From contig SKIL01000348.1 in the NCBI GenBank assembly GCA_007116425.1, positions 1 through 5,725 on the forward strand: a stretch of DNA of 5,725 bases, read 5' to 3'. Source of the DNA: Bacteriovoracaceae bacterium. GTDB lineage: Bacteria; Bdellovibrionota; Bacteriovoracia; Bacteriovoracales; Bacteriovoracaceae. The notes below the pieces were generated by a model. The model was not told where the DNA came from, searched no databases, and was given only the letters and a program-made list of their open reading frames with translations. Each line of letters opens with the position of its first letter. Position 1 is the stretch's first letter. Below, piece after piece: positions 1 through 4,828 of the stretch. The position numbers and the translations under genes are program-made.

Positions 1-261
1 CGTTTCAGAGAGATCTACCTTCGGGTGAAAACGAATCCCACCTTTTCCTGGTCCGAGAGTCATATTGTGTTGAACTCGATAACCAACAAAAGTTTTTACA
101 GAACCATCATCTAGGCGAATTGGCACCGCAACCTGAATCGCGCGCTTTGGATATTTTAGTCTTTCTGCAATATTGGGATCTAGTCCCATCACTTCCACTG
201 CATCTTCAAGTTGTTCAAAAGCATCTTGGAAGAATGGACTGTCAAACAAGCCGCTGCTCAT
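1..261 (-). CDS. gdhA: Glutamate dehydrogenase, N-terminal part (cut by window edge)
   Basis: This is the first 87 codons of a Glu/Leu/Phe/Val dehydrogenase. Such enzymes catalyse the reversible NAD(P)-dependent oxidative deamination of glutamate to 2-oxoglutarate and ammonia in the cytoplasm. The visible part matches the family's N-terminal dimerisation/substrate domain: LDPNIAERLKYPKR (residues 27-40), then VPIRLDDGSVKTFVGYRVQHN (46-66, read in pieces), then the hallmark GPGKGGIRFHP (70-80), whose Lys73 lies in the substrate-binding K-G-G-x-R motif. The start ATG at 261 is preceded by a strong AAGGAG at 267-272 with 5-nt spacing. The catalytic Lys/Asp and the Rossmann domain lie outside the window. 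Leucine or phenylalanine dehydrogenase is possible from the N-terminus alone, but the GYRVQHN...GPGKGGIRFHP wording is typical of glutamate dehydrogenase. It follows the exported-protein gene by 84 bp on the same strand. Confidence 0.9.
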   Translation of the reverse strand, partial: MSSGLFDSPFFQDAFEQLEDAVEVMGLDPNIAERLKYPKRAIQVAVPIRLDDGSVKTFVGYRVQHNMTLGPGKGGIRFHPKVDLSET

Positions 262-345
262 AATATCTCCTTAGAAATTAAAAAAATTCTCTTACACACT
301 ACTGTGATTCTGAAATTTTGTAAGTACATTTCTAAGGTTAGTGCA
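262..345 (-). other. Intergenic region upstream of gdhA, weak hairpin
   Basis: This 84-bp gap must hold any gdhA promoter, but I see no convincing -35/-10 pair. It contains a weak inverted repeat: CTTACA at 291-296 and TGTAAG at 319-324 around a 22-nt loop that itself has CAC/GTG. On the minus strand it is followed, after AGAA, by a T7 run at 280-286. It could be a poor terminator for the exported-protein gene or nothing. gdhA may simply be read through from upstream. Confidence 0.25.
267..272 (-). promoter_or_regulatory. Ribosome binding site of gdhA
   Basis: AAGGAG on the minus strand, 5 nt before the ATG at 261. It is one of the best Shine-Dalgarno matches in the window and fixes the dehydrogenase start. 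Confidence 0.8.
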
Positions 346-1230
346 TTAAAATCTTTTTGAATAGTACAGGCCAATTCGTCCTTCATGACCATCATTGTCA
401 GAATTAGTACGTCCGGGGGTATAGTGGGAGATTCTCCCCGTCACATTTTCGGCCAATCCCTTACTAAAATGCGAAACAGCATAGCCTCGATCAATATGAT
501 AATTAAATGAAGCATTCGCATTGATAGCATCAATATCCTTACTTAGTCGCATATCAGCGCGCCCACTAGCGGAAAGAACAAGCTCGTGATCGAGATATGG
601 GTTTTCCAGCTCAACAATCGCCTGACCACGCAAAGGACGGACTCTAAAGCGAAGCCGATAGTCTTCTGAAAAGTTAACTTCAGAACTTTCAGGTCTAACA
701 GCGTCTTCGACTCGTCCAATAGTATGAAGAGCAGAACCTTCTTCGGCCGAATTTATTTCTTCAGAGACCCTTCTATCCAAATACCGCCAAAACTGTCTTT
801 CTACGTGATTTTTTCGTCGCTCATCATCTGGGGTTTGATAAAGTCCAGTGGATTCTAGGTTCCAATAGTGAGCATATTCATCAACTTCTTGCCAGTGACG
901 AATTTCCGAACGCAATGATTCTAGTACGCCTGAATTGTCTTCAACTAAAAATGTTTGAACGAGACCACGCTCTTGCATAGGAATCGGTTCAATATAATCT
1001 GTTGGTATTAAATTGGCCGGGCCTCGGGTTGAAACGCGAGCATACGGATTAAGCTGGGCCAAAAGCTTTCTATTTTGCTGCTGATGAACTTTTTCAATCC
1101 ACTCAAGTGAACTCTGAGATTCGTGACAAAAAGCCTGAGGACAAATAAGAGCTGCCATCAAGCCAAATAGGATCGACAGTTGTTTAAATATTAGACAGCT
1201 CTCATATTTTTGTGTCTCTGTTTTAATCAT
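346..1230 (-). CDS. Exported protein of unknown function, possible outer-membrane C-terminal strand
   Basis: I do not recognise this 294-residue protein. The N-terminus has a charged stretch of about 16 residues, a hydrophobic core (about residues 18-34, LSILFGLMAALICPQAF) and a plausible signal peptidase site near AFC|HES (35/36), so it is probably Sec-exported. No lipobox is present. The middle (about 100-180) is charged, helix-like and rich in Trp/Tyr/Arg/Glu. The last 100 residues (about 190-294) alternate polar and hydrophobic residues in strand-like runs such as YRLRFRVRPL and GQAIVELE. The protein ends GLYYSKRF with a terminal Phe, which resembles the C-terminal signal of outer-membrane beta-barrel proteins, although a 100-residue strand region would be a small barrel. 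The ATG at 1230 is chosen because GAGGTG (1235-1240) sits 4 nt upstream. An in-frame TTG at 1242 overlaps that site and is unlikely. It lies 75 bp after parB on the same strand. Confidence 0.75.
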   Translation of the reverse strand: MIKTETQKYESCLIFKQLSILFGLMAALICPQAFCHESQSSLEWIEKVHQQQNRKLLAQLNPYARVSTRGPANLIPTDYIEPIPMQERGLVQTFLVEDNSGVLESLRSEIRHWQEVDEYAHYWNLESTGLYQTPDDERRKNHVERQFWRYLDRRVSEEINSAEEGSALHTIGRVEDAVRPESSEVNFSEDYRLRFRVRPLRGQAIVELENPYLDHELVLSASGRADMRLSKDIDAINANASFNYHIDRGYAVSHFSKGLAENVTGRISHYTPGRTNSDNDGHEGRIGLYYSKRF

Positions 1231-1234
1231 GTAA

Positions 1235-1240
1235 CACCTC
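1235..1240 (-). promoter_or_regulatory. Ribosome binding site deciding the exported-protein start
   Basis: GAGGTG on the minus strand, 4 nt before ATG 1230. The alternative TTG at 1242 overlaps this element, so ATG 1230 is preferred. Confidence 0.65.
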
Positions 1241-1265
1241 AAAATTAATAATATCTCTCTTCTCT

Positions 1266-1280
1266 CACTAATTATTAGTG
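1266..1280. repeat. Perfect 15-bp palindrome CACTAAT-T-ATTAGTG
   Basis: The arms CACTAAT (1266-1272) and ATTAGTG (1274-1280) are perfect inverted repeats around one base. It lies between the parB stop (1306) and the exported-protein start (1230), with no T-run after it on either strand, so it looks like a protein-binding site rather than a terminator. A related dyad, CACTAA-N8-TTAGTG, lies at the other end of parB (2326-2345). Confidence 0.6.
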
Positions 1281-1305
1281 CAATCGAGAGACCAACTTTG
1301 GGTGA

Positions 1306-2202
1306 TTACTTAATAAGGTCTTTTGTCTCCTTAACTAGCTCTTTTAAAAGCTCTTGCGCTTCAGGGTCTAAATCTTTTGCTTTAGCATCCATGGCCTTGA
1401 GAAAAGCGTTGGCCGTAAGACCACGAGGAAGCGAAGGTTTTTTGCGCGTTCTCTTGGCCGCTTTCTTCTTCGTTCCCTTGGTAGACTTTAAAGTTGATCC
1501 CGATCTTAAAAGTGTTCGCAACTGACTGCGCTTAGAAAGCGTTCCTGCCAAGATCTCTGTTTCAATCTTCTTTTTCAGGTCGCCTTTTTCAAGAGCATCC
1601 CATTCAAGCAGGACGTATTTTTCAATATCGTGAATTTTTGCCGCTTCTTTCATTTTTTTTGGCATTTTAGCAATCATTAGACTGCGATGAACTTCTGATT
1701 TAGAAATCCCTAGGGCCGCCTGAATTTTTCTTTCACTCGCCTTAGTGGCCTTTTGATAGTTCAAAATACCATCAGCTTTATCAATATAATGAAGCGCTTC
1801 TCTGGCCGAGTTTTCAGAAAACTGAATGGCCATTAATTCTTCTTCGGTTTTATCTTCCAAAACAAAGCAAGGTGCATGCTTCATTTCTATCGATGTCATC
1901 GCTCGGTAACGTCTCTCTCCACAAATCAAAGTGTAATCATGATCTCCATTGCGATGAACGACAAGTGGCTGAATAAGACCGTTGGCCTGAATGTTAGAAG
2001 CAAGCTCTTTAATTGAAGAGTCATTAAACTTAGTTCTCACTTGATCTTTGACGTTAATGTCAGAGAGTTTAATCTCTAAAAGTCTCGCTCCCTGCAAAAG
2101 CCTTTCGTCAGAGAGTTTGAAAATGTCTTTATCGATTTTGTCACTGAGGTCTACTTTCTTTCGTTGTCTTTTCGACAACCTCGGAGCAAATGTCTTTGCC
2201 AT
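1306..2202 (-). CDS. parB: ParB-family partition protein (CTPase, DNA-binding), atypical C-terminus
   Basis: This 298-residue ParB/Spo0J-family protein would bind parS DNA, load as a CTP-dependent clamp and work with ParA in DNA segregation. The ParB N-terminal domain spans about 43-145: IKLSDINVKDQVRTKF at the start, ELASNIQANGLIQPLVV (67-82), the CTP-binding GERRYRA (95-101), and SENSAREALHYIDKADG (129-145), equivalent to the usual ENxxRxxLxxIExA block. A helix-turn-helix follows (KIQAALGISKSEVHRSLMI, 159-177). A Lys/Arg-rich linker (about 239-257) leads to a short helical tail (262-298) that does not resemble the usual C-terminal dimerisation domain. ATG 2202 is chosen because GGAG lies 6 nt upstream. 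A GTG at 2214 would add four residues but has a poorly placed ribosome site. The gene is 129 bp from parA and separated from it by a terminator. No TGTTTCACGTGAAACA-type parS is visible. A non-segregation ParB-like regulator is possible. Confidence 0.9.
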   Translation of the reverse strand: MAKTFAPRLSKRQRKKVDLSDKIDKDIFKLSDERLLQGARLLEIKLSDINVKDQVRTKFNDSSIKELASNIQANGLIQPLVVHRNGDHDYTLICGERRYRAMTSIEMKHAPCFVLEDKTEEELMAIQFSENSAREALHYIDKADGILNYQKATKASERKIQAALGISKSEVHRSLMIAKMPKKMKEAAKIHDIEKYVLLEWDALEKGDLKKKIETEILAGTLSKRSQLRTLLRSGSTLKSTKGTKKKAAKRTRKKPSLPRGLTANAFLKAMDAKAKDLDPEAQELLKELVKETKDLIK

Positions 2203-2208
2203 ACGATT

Positions 2209-2212
2209 CTCC
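2209..2212 (-). promoter_or_regulatory. Ribosome binding site deciding the parB start
   Basis: GGAG on the minus strand, 6 nt before ATG 2202. The upstream GTG at 2214 has only AAGG two nucleotides away, which is too close, so the ATG is favoured. Confidence 0.6.
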
Positions 2213-2234
2213 ACATCCTTGTTTTGTTTTTCTT

Positions 2235-2275
2235 AAAAAGCCCCGCTAGAGATGAATCCTTTCTTCTAACGGGGC
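2235..2275 (-). terminator. Strong intrinsic terminator between parA and parB
   Basis: On the minus strand GCCCCGTTAGA (2275-2265) pairs with TCTAGCGGGGC (2250-2240). This gives an 11-bp stem with a single G-U wobble and a 14-nt loop, directly followed by TTTTT (2239-2235). It lies 56 bp after the parA stop and about 32 bp before the parB start. It is a classic Rho-independent terminator for parA. Because parB starts so soon afterwards, a parB promoter must lie upstream of or within the hairpin, or parB depends on readthrough, so the element could also act as an attenuator. Confidence 0.85.
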
Positions 2276-2303
2276 CGATAGCAGCTAAAGCAAGGGATCG
2301 TCC

Positions 2304-2331
2304 ATAATACCTACACTTCACCCGACACTAA
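2304..2331 (-). promoter_or_regulatory. Weak candidate parB promoter
   Basis: On the minus strand TATTAT (2309-2304) is a fair -10 box. A poor -35, TTAGTG (2331-2326), lies 16 bp upstream. It sits between the parA stop and the terminator, so a transcript from here would carry the hairpin in its leader. The -35 matches consensus at only two positions, but it coincides with one arm of the CACTAA/TTAGTG dyad. Confidence 0.25.
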
Positions 2332-2345
2332 TTATAAATTTAGTG
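2326..2345. repeat. Inverted repeat CACTAA-N8-TTAGTG at the parA stop
   Basis: CACTAA (2326-2331) and TTAGTG (2340-2345) are perfect 6-bp arms around TTATAAAT. The dyad overlaps the last parA codons and stop. Its half-site matches the 1266-1280 palindrome, which lies beyond the other end of parB. Confidence 0.5.
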
Positions 2346-3108
2346 ATCTCCAAAGCTCTTCATAGTCCTGATGGCCTTTGGATTTCTTACCCATCTTGCA
2401 AATCGGTCTTCCGACAGAAATTGACTCCTGCATCTGAACCAAGTTGCGAATAGGTGGGGTGATATTAAATGATTGGGACAACTCCTCAAGTCGCTGTCTT
2501 TCAATTTTGCGACGAAGGTTGACCATTGAAGGAATAATAGAAAACTCAAGCTTAGGATTTTCTGTCTCTTTGATAATTTCAAAAGTATCCATAAGCTCCT
2601 CAAGCCCATCAATTGAATAGTCTTGGGCCTGTGTCGGAATAAGAACTCGATCAGAAGCGACGAGAGACATAATCAGCTCATCACCTAACATCGGAGGTGT
2701 GTCGATAACAACATAATCGAAGTCTAAATCTTGGGCCTGTTGCAATCGCAGTCGCATCAGCCTCTCTTTTCGACCGGCATTTTTACGAATTTCACCTTCA
2801 GACATAATGAGAAGCTTAGAAAAATTTGCCAAGTGGCGACTAGACGGAATCAAGGAAATATTTTTTACATATTTTCCTTTGCCTTCTGCAGGTACCACAA
2901 CATCTTCAATCGATACGTCACCAATAAGCCATTCAGGTATTAACGTTCGAGCAATCTGAACACCAAGTGTAGTACTCAAATTTGCTTGAGAGTCCAAATC
3001 AATGGCCAAAACTTTATGACCTTTATTGGCAAGATGGCAGATTAACTGATAGCATTGCATCGTTTTACCAACGCCACCCTTATTATTGGCCACAGTAATA
3101 ACTTGCAT
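2332..3108 (-). CDS. parA: ParA-family partition ATPase
   Basis: This 258-residue ParA/Soj/MinD-type ATPase would use ATP-dependent DNA binding to position DNA or other cargo, stimulated by a ParB partner. The deviant Walker A box NNKGGVGKT is at residues 8-16, with signature Lys10 and catalytic Lys15. The DLDSQANLSTTLG segment (37-49) contains Asp39, equivalent to the hydrolysis-linked Asp of Soj. Walker B is YVVIDTPP (132-139). IPTQAQDYSIDGLEEL (157-172) and QMQESISVGRPI (225-236) match later conserved ParA segments. It has no N-terminal helix-turn-helix, so it is the short chromosomal-type form. The residue after KGGVGKT is Met where Thr is usual, which is mildly odd. ATG 3108 is chosen because AAGGGAG lies just upstream and the protein then begins directly with the first strand. 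An earlier in-frame start would add 15 residues unlike the family. It is divergent from the rhodanese gene. Confidence 0.95.
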   Translation of the reverse strand: MQVITVANNKGGVGKTMQCYQLICHLANKGHKVLAIDLDSQANLSTTLGVQIARTLIPEWLIGDVSIEDVVVPAEGKGKYVKNISLIPSSRHLANFSKLLIMSEGEIRKNAGRKERLMRLRLQQAQDLDFDYVVIDTPPMLGDELIMSLVASDRVLIPTQAQDYSIDGLEELMDTFEIIKETENPKLEFSIIPSMVNLRRKIERQRLEELSQSFNITPPIRNLVQMQESISVGRPICKMGKKSKGHQDYEELWRSLNL

Positions 3109-3113
3109 GAACA

Positions 3114-3120
3114 CTCCCTT
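3114..3120 (-). promoter_or_regulatory. Ribosome binding site deciding the parA start
   Basis: AAGGGAG on the minus strand, 5 nt before ATG 3108. It supports the short start that opens with MQVITVANNKGG. Confidence 0.75.
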
Positions 3121-3151
3121 GCTAAATTTCGGCCATTCCCAGCTCGGCCTC

Positions 3152-3176
3152 AAGAGGGTAAAATATATAACCTCTT
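3152..3176. promoter_or_regulatory. Dyad AAGAGG-N13-CCTCTT at the predicted parA transcription start
   Basis: AAGAGG (3152-3157) and CCTCTT (3171-3176) form perfect 6-bp arms around an AT-rich core, with two more symmetric pairs inside (TA at 3159-3160 against TA at 3168-3169). It begins a few bases after the candidate -10 of parA, where a repressor would block initiation. ParA or ParB autoregulation is a natural guess but is not shown by the sequence. Confidence 0.4.
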
Positions 3177-3180
3177 TAAA

Positions 3181-3209
3181 AGATTAGATGACGCATCACG
3201 GGTCGTCAA
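3181..3209 (-). promoter_or_regulatory. Candidate parA promoter
   Basis: On the minus strand TTGACG (3209-3204) matches the -35 consensus at five of six bases. TAATCT (3186-3181), exactly 17 bp downstream, is a modest -10. A T9 run directly upstream of the -35 could serve as an UP element. A second AT-rich -10-like TATATT (3167-3162) has no matching -35. Confidence 0.55.
3189..3208. promoter_or_regulatory. Inverted repeat TGACG-N10-CGTCA overlapping the parA -35
   Basis: TGACG (3189-3193) and CGTCA (3204-3208) are perfect 5-bp half-sites whose centres are 15 bp apart. They lie inside the candidate parA promoter, with one half-site inside the -35 box. This layout suggests an operator, but the arms are short. 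Confidence 0.35.
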
Positions 3210-3230
3210 AAAAAAATCATTTCTTTTTTT
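3208..3230. other. A9/T7 tract block in the divergent intergenic region
   Basis: A9 at 3208-3216 and T7 at 3224-3230 are separated by seven bases. The block is probably bent and rigid DNA between the divergent parA and rhodanese promoters, and could serve as an UP element for parA. It could also fold into an A/T hairpin, but that would be a weak structure. Confidence 0.5.
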
Positions 3231-3231
3231 G

Positions 3232-3249
3232 AGCTGTAAAAGCTGTAGA
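3232..3249. repeat. Two tandem 9-bp repeats AGCTGTAAA / AGCTGTAGA
   Basis: Two adjacent 9-mers differ at one base. They lie just upstream of a -10-like TAAAAT (3258-3263) for the rhodanese gene, so they could be tandem activator half-sites. Two copies only, so chance is quite possible. Confidence 0.4.
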
Positions 3250-3263
3250 ATCCCTATTAAAAT
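3235..3263 (+). promoter_or_regulatory. Weak candidate promoter of the rhodanese operon
   Basis: TAAAAT (3258-3263) matches the -10 consensus at five of six bases. TGTAAA (3235-3240), 17 bp upstream, matches the -35 at only three. The start would fall about 55 bp before the rhodanese ATG. Confidence 0.3.
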
Positions 3264-3325
3264 GGGTTATTAAATATTTTTCAGGTTTTACAAAACTTAC
3301 AAAAACTAACAGGAGATAAATATCA

Positions 3326-3640
3326 ATGATCAAAACTATGAATGTTGAAGAGCTTAAACAAAAAATGGATGACAAGGCCAATATTGTTTTAGTCGATTGT
3401 CGCGAGCAAGACGAATGGGATAATGGTCATATCCCAGGGGCCCTTTTTATTCCTTTAAGTGAACTTGAAGATCGCTTCACCCAACTTAAGCCTAACGACG
3501 AAATCATTATGCAATGTCGAAGTGGAGTGAGAAGCCTTAAAGCTTGTCAGTTTTTACTTGAGCAAGACTTCGAAAACCTCACGAACCTTGAAGGTGGAAT
3601 ATTAGACTGGGAAAGCAAAGGCTTTCCAATTGAACGTTAA
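3326..3640 (+). CDS. Single-domain rhodanese (sulfurtransferase)
   Basis: This 104-residue cytoplasmic rhodanese moves sulfane sulfur through a cysteine persulfide. The N-terminal CH2A-type motif reads VDCREQDEWDNGHIPGA (23-39), followed by IPLSELEDRF (42-51). The active-site loop CRSGVRS is at 64-70, with Cys64 the predicted persulfide carrier. The C-terminal NLEGGILDWESKGFPI (87-102) is the usual ending of small rhodaneses of the GlpE/PspE size. There is no signal peptide. AGGAG (3311-3315) lies 10 nt before the ATG, slightly long, but a downstream Met at codon 5 would be worse placed. A cysteine desulfurase gene follows 27 bp later, so the likely role is to accept or pass on sulfur made by that enzyme. 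The final acceptor cannot be told from this window. Confidence 0.93.
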   Translation: MIKTMNVEELKQKMDDKANIVLVDCREQDEWDNGHIPGALFIPLSELEDRFTQLKPNDEIIMQCRSGVRSLKACQFLLEQDFENLTNLEGGILDWESKGFPIER

Positions 3641-3667
3641 TTAAGTGATGAAATAAATAGGTTTGTT

Positions 3668-4822
3668 ATGATATATGCTGACTATAATGGAAGTGCGCCT
3701 CTTTGCGAGGCGGTTAAAAACCACCTCATCCAACGCCTACAAAACGATGGGCCATACGCTAACCCAAATGCGGCCCACAAGATTGGTCAGCGAGTTCTCA
3801 CCAATATGGAGAACTCTCGTGCCATTTGTGCCAAGTCCCTGGGCGCCAAATATGGTCAGGTGATTTTTAATTCAGGTTCCACAGAGGGAATTGCGACGGT
3901 TTTTCATTCTATTTTAGAAAAGGCGCAACAAAGAGGTAAAGATATCTTAATTACTTCAACAATCGAACACTCTGCGATCATCAATACGGCCGAGCATTAT
4001 CGTGATCACCATGATTTTGAGCTTTATTTTATTCAAGCAAATAAAGCAGGGATTGTTGATTTAGAGCAATTAGAAGAACTGCTTGAAAAGTTTGGACAAA
4101 GGGTTGCTCTCGTTTCAATTATGGCCGCCAATAATGAAACAGGGGTTATTCAACCCTATAAGAAAATTAGCCAAATTTGCCACAATCATCTTGTCCCATT
4201 TTTCTGCGATACAACTCAAATAATCGGAAAAGCGCCTTTCAATTTTAAAGACTCTGAAATTGATTATGCCGTTATGTCTGGGCATAAAATTGGCGCCATG
4301 ACCGGAACGGGTCTTATTATTGCAAAAGATCCCACTAGTATTCGACCAATTATTATTGGAGGCGGTCAAGAAAAAGCGCTTCGTGGTGGAACTCAACACT
4401 ACCTCGGACTTGAAACACTCGCTATTGCTCTAGGGCATGTTGAAAAAAACTTTGAGCGAATTGAGCAGCTTAAAGAAAAGCGTATTGCTTTTGAGGCAAA
4501 TATGAAAAAGAAGTTTCCAAAACTTTGCATCATTGGTGAAGACTCTCCTCGTTTGGCCACAACCACTTATGTTTCACACCCAGGGCTTAACGGACAATCG
4601 GTTCAAATTGAATTAGAAAATCATAATATTTTTGTGACGACTTCTTCTGCATGTTCTGATGGGGATACATCAACTTCAAAAGTTTTAAAGGCCATGGGAA
4701 TAAAAGATGAAATTGGTATGGGTGTTGTGAGAATTAGCCTTGGCCTATGTGCCAGACTTGAAGCTTACGACGAAATCGAAGAGGCCCTGACCAAAACTTA
4801 TGAAAAACTAATGGGAAGCTAA
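3668..4822 (+). CDS. NifS/IscS-type cysteine desulfurase (PLP-dependent)
   Basis: This 384-residue class V aminotransferase-fold enzyme converts L-cysteine to alanine and an enzyme persulfide for Fe-S clusters, tRNA thiolation or other sulfur uses. Visible hallmarks are the N-terminal YADYNGSAP (3-11), GSTEG (70-74, phosphate-binding region), TIEHSAI with His101 for PLP stacking, AANNETG (153-159), DTTQ (Asp181 and Gln184), SGHK with PLP Lys207, GGGQEKALRGGT (231-242), and SSACS (326-330) with catalytic Cys329, followed by KVLKAMG and VVRISLG (Arg355). The Cys loop is of the longer group I (IscS/NifS) type. Two motifs differ from common forms: GHKIGAMTGTG where HKxxGPKGxG is usual, and RGGTQ where RSGTxN/P is usual. 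It follows the rhodanese gene by 27 bp and precedes a lipoprotein gene by 6 bp. No IscR, IscU or SufBCD gene is near. Selenocysteine lyase-like use cannot be excluded. Confidence 0.93.
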   Translation: MIYADYNGSAPLCEAVKNHLIQRLQNDGPYANPNAAHKIGQRVLTNMENSRAICAKSLGAKYGQVIFNSGSTEGIATVFHSILEKAQQRGKDILITSTIEHSAIINTAEHYRDHHDFELYFIQANKAGIVDLEQLEELLEKFGQRVALVSIMAANNETGVIQPYKKISQICHNHLVPFFCDTTQIIGKAPFNFKDSEIDYAVMSGHKIGAMTGTGLIIAKDPTSIRPIIIGGGQEKALRGGTQHYLGLETLAIALGHVEKNFERIEQLKEKRIAFEANMKKKFPKLCIIGEDSPRLATTTYVSHPGLNGQSVQIELENHNIFVTTSSACSDGDTSTSKVLKAMGIKDEIGMGVVRISLGLCARLEAYDEIEEALTKTYEKLMGS

Positions 4823-4828
4823 AAAATT

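Noticed and set aside
1230..1242. Upstream TTG start for the exported protein
   Set aside because: The TTG overlaps the GAGGTG ribosome site that serves ATG 1230 and has no ribosome site of its own.
1298..1525. 75-codon plus-strand frame opposite the 3' end of parB
   Set aside because: It lies antisense to the Lys-rich tail of a clear ParB gene, has no good ribosome site and resembles no family. It is a shadow frame.
2290..2307. Six-codon leader frame (MDDPLL) before the parA/parB terminator
   Set aside because: Very short, without a clear ribosome site and without a run of codons that would suggest translational attenuation. Mentioned only as context for the terminator.
2340..2612. 90-codon minus-strand frame inside parA
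   Set aside because: It is an alternative frame of parA, whose own frame carries all ATPase motifs to its C-terminus, so there is no reason to call an overlapping gene or a frameshift.
3055..3273. 72-codon plus-strand frame crossing the parA start and promoter
   Set aside because: It runs antisense through the parA ATP-binding region and then the regulatory region. No ribosome site is evident and the composition is intergenic.
3109..3325. Search for canonical parS (TGTTTCACGTGAAACA) near parAB
   Set aside because: No match or near match was found here or elsewhere in the window. The dyads seen have different half-sites.
4115..4399. 94-codon minus-strand frame inside the cysteine desulfurase
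   Set aside because: It is antisense to the conserved PLP-lysine region, which constrains the sequence, and it has no family resemblance.
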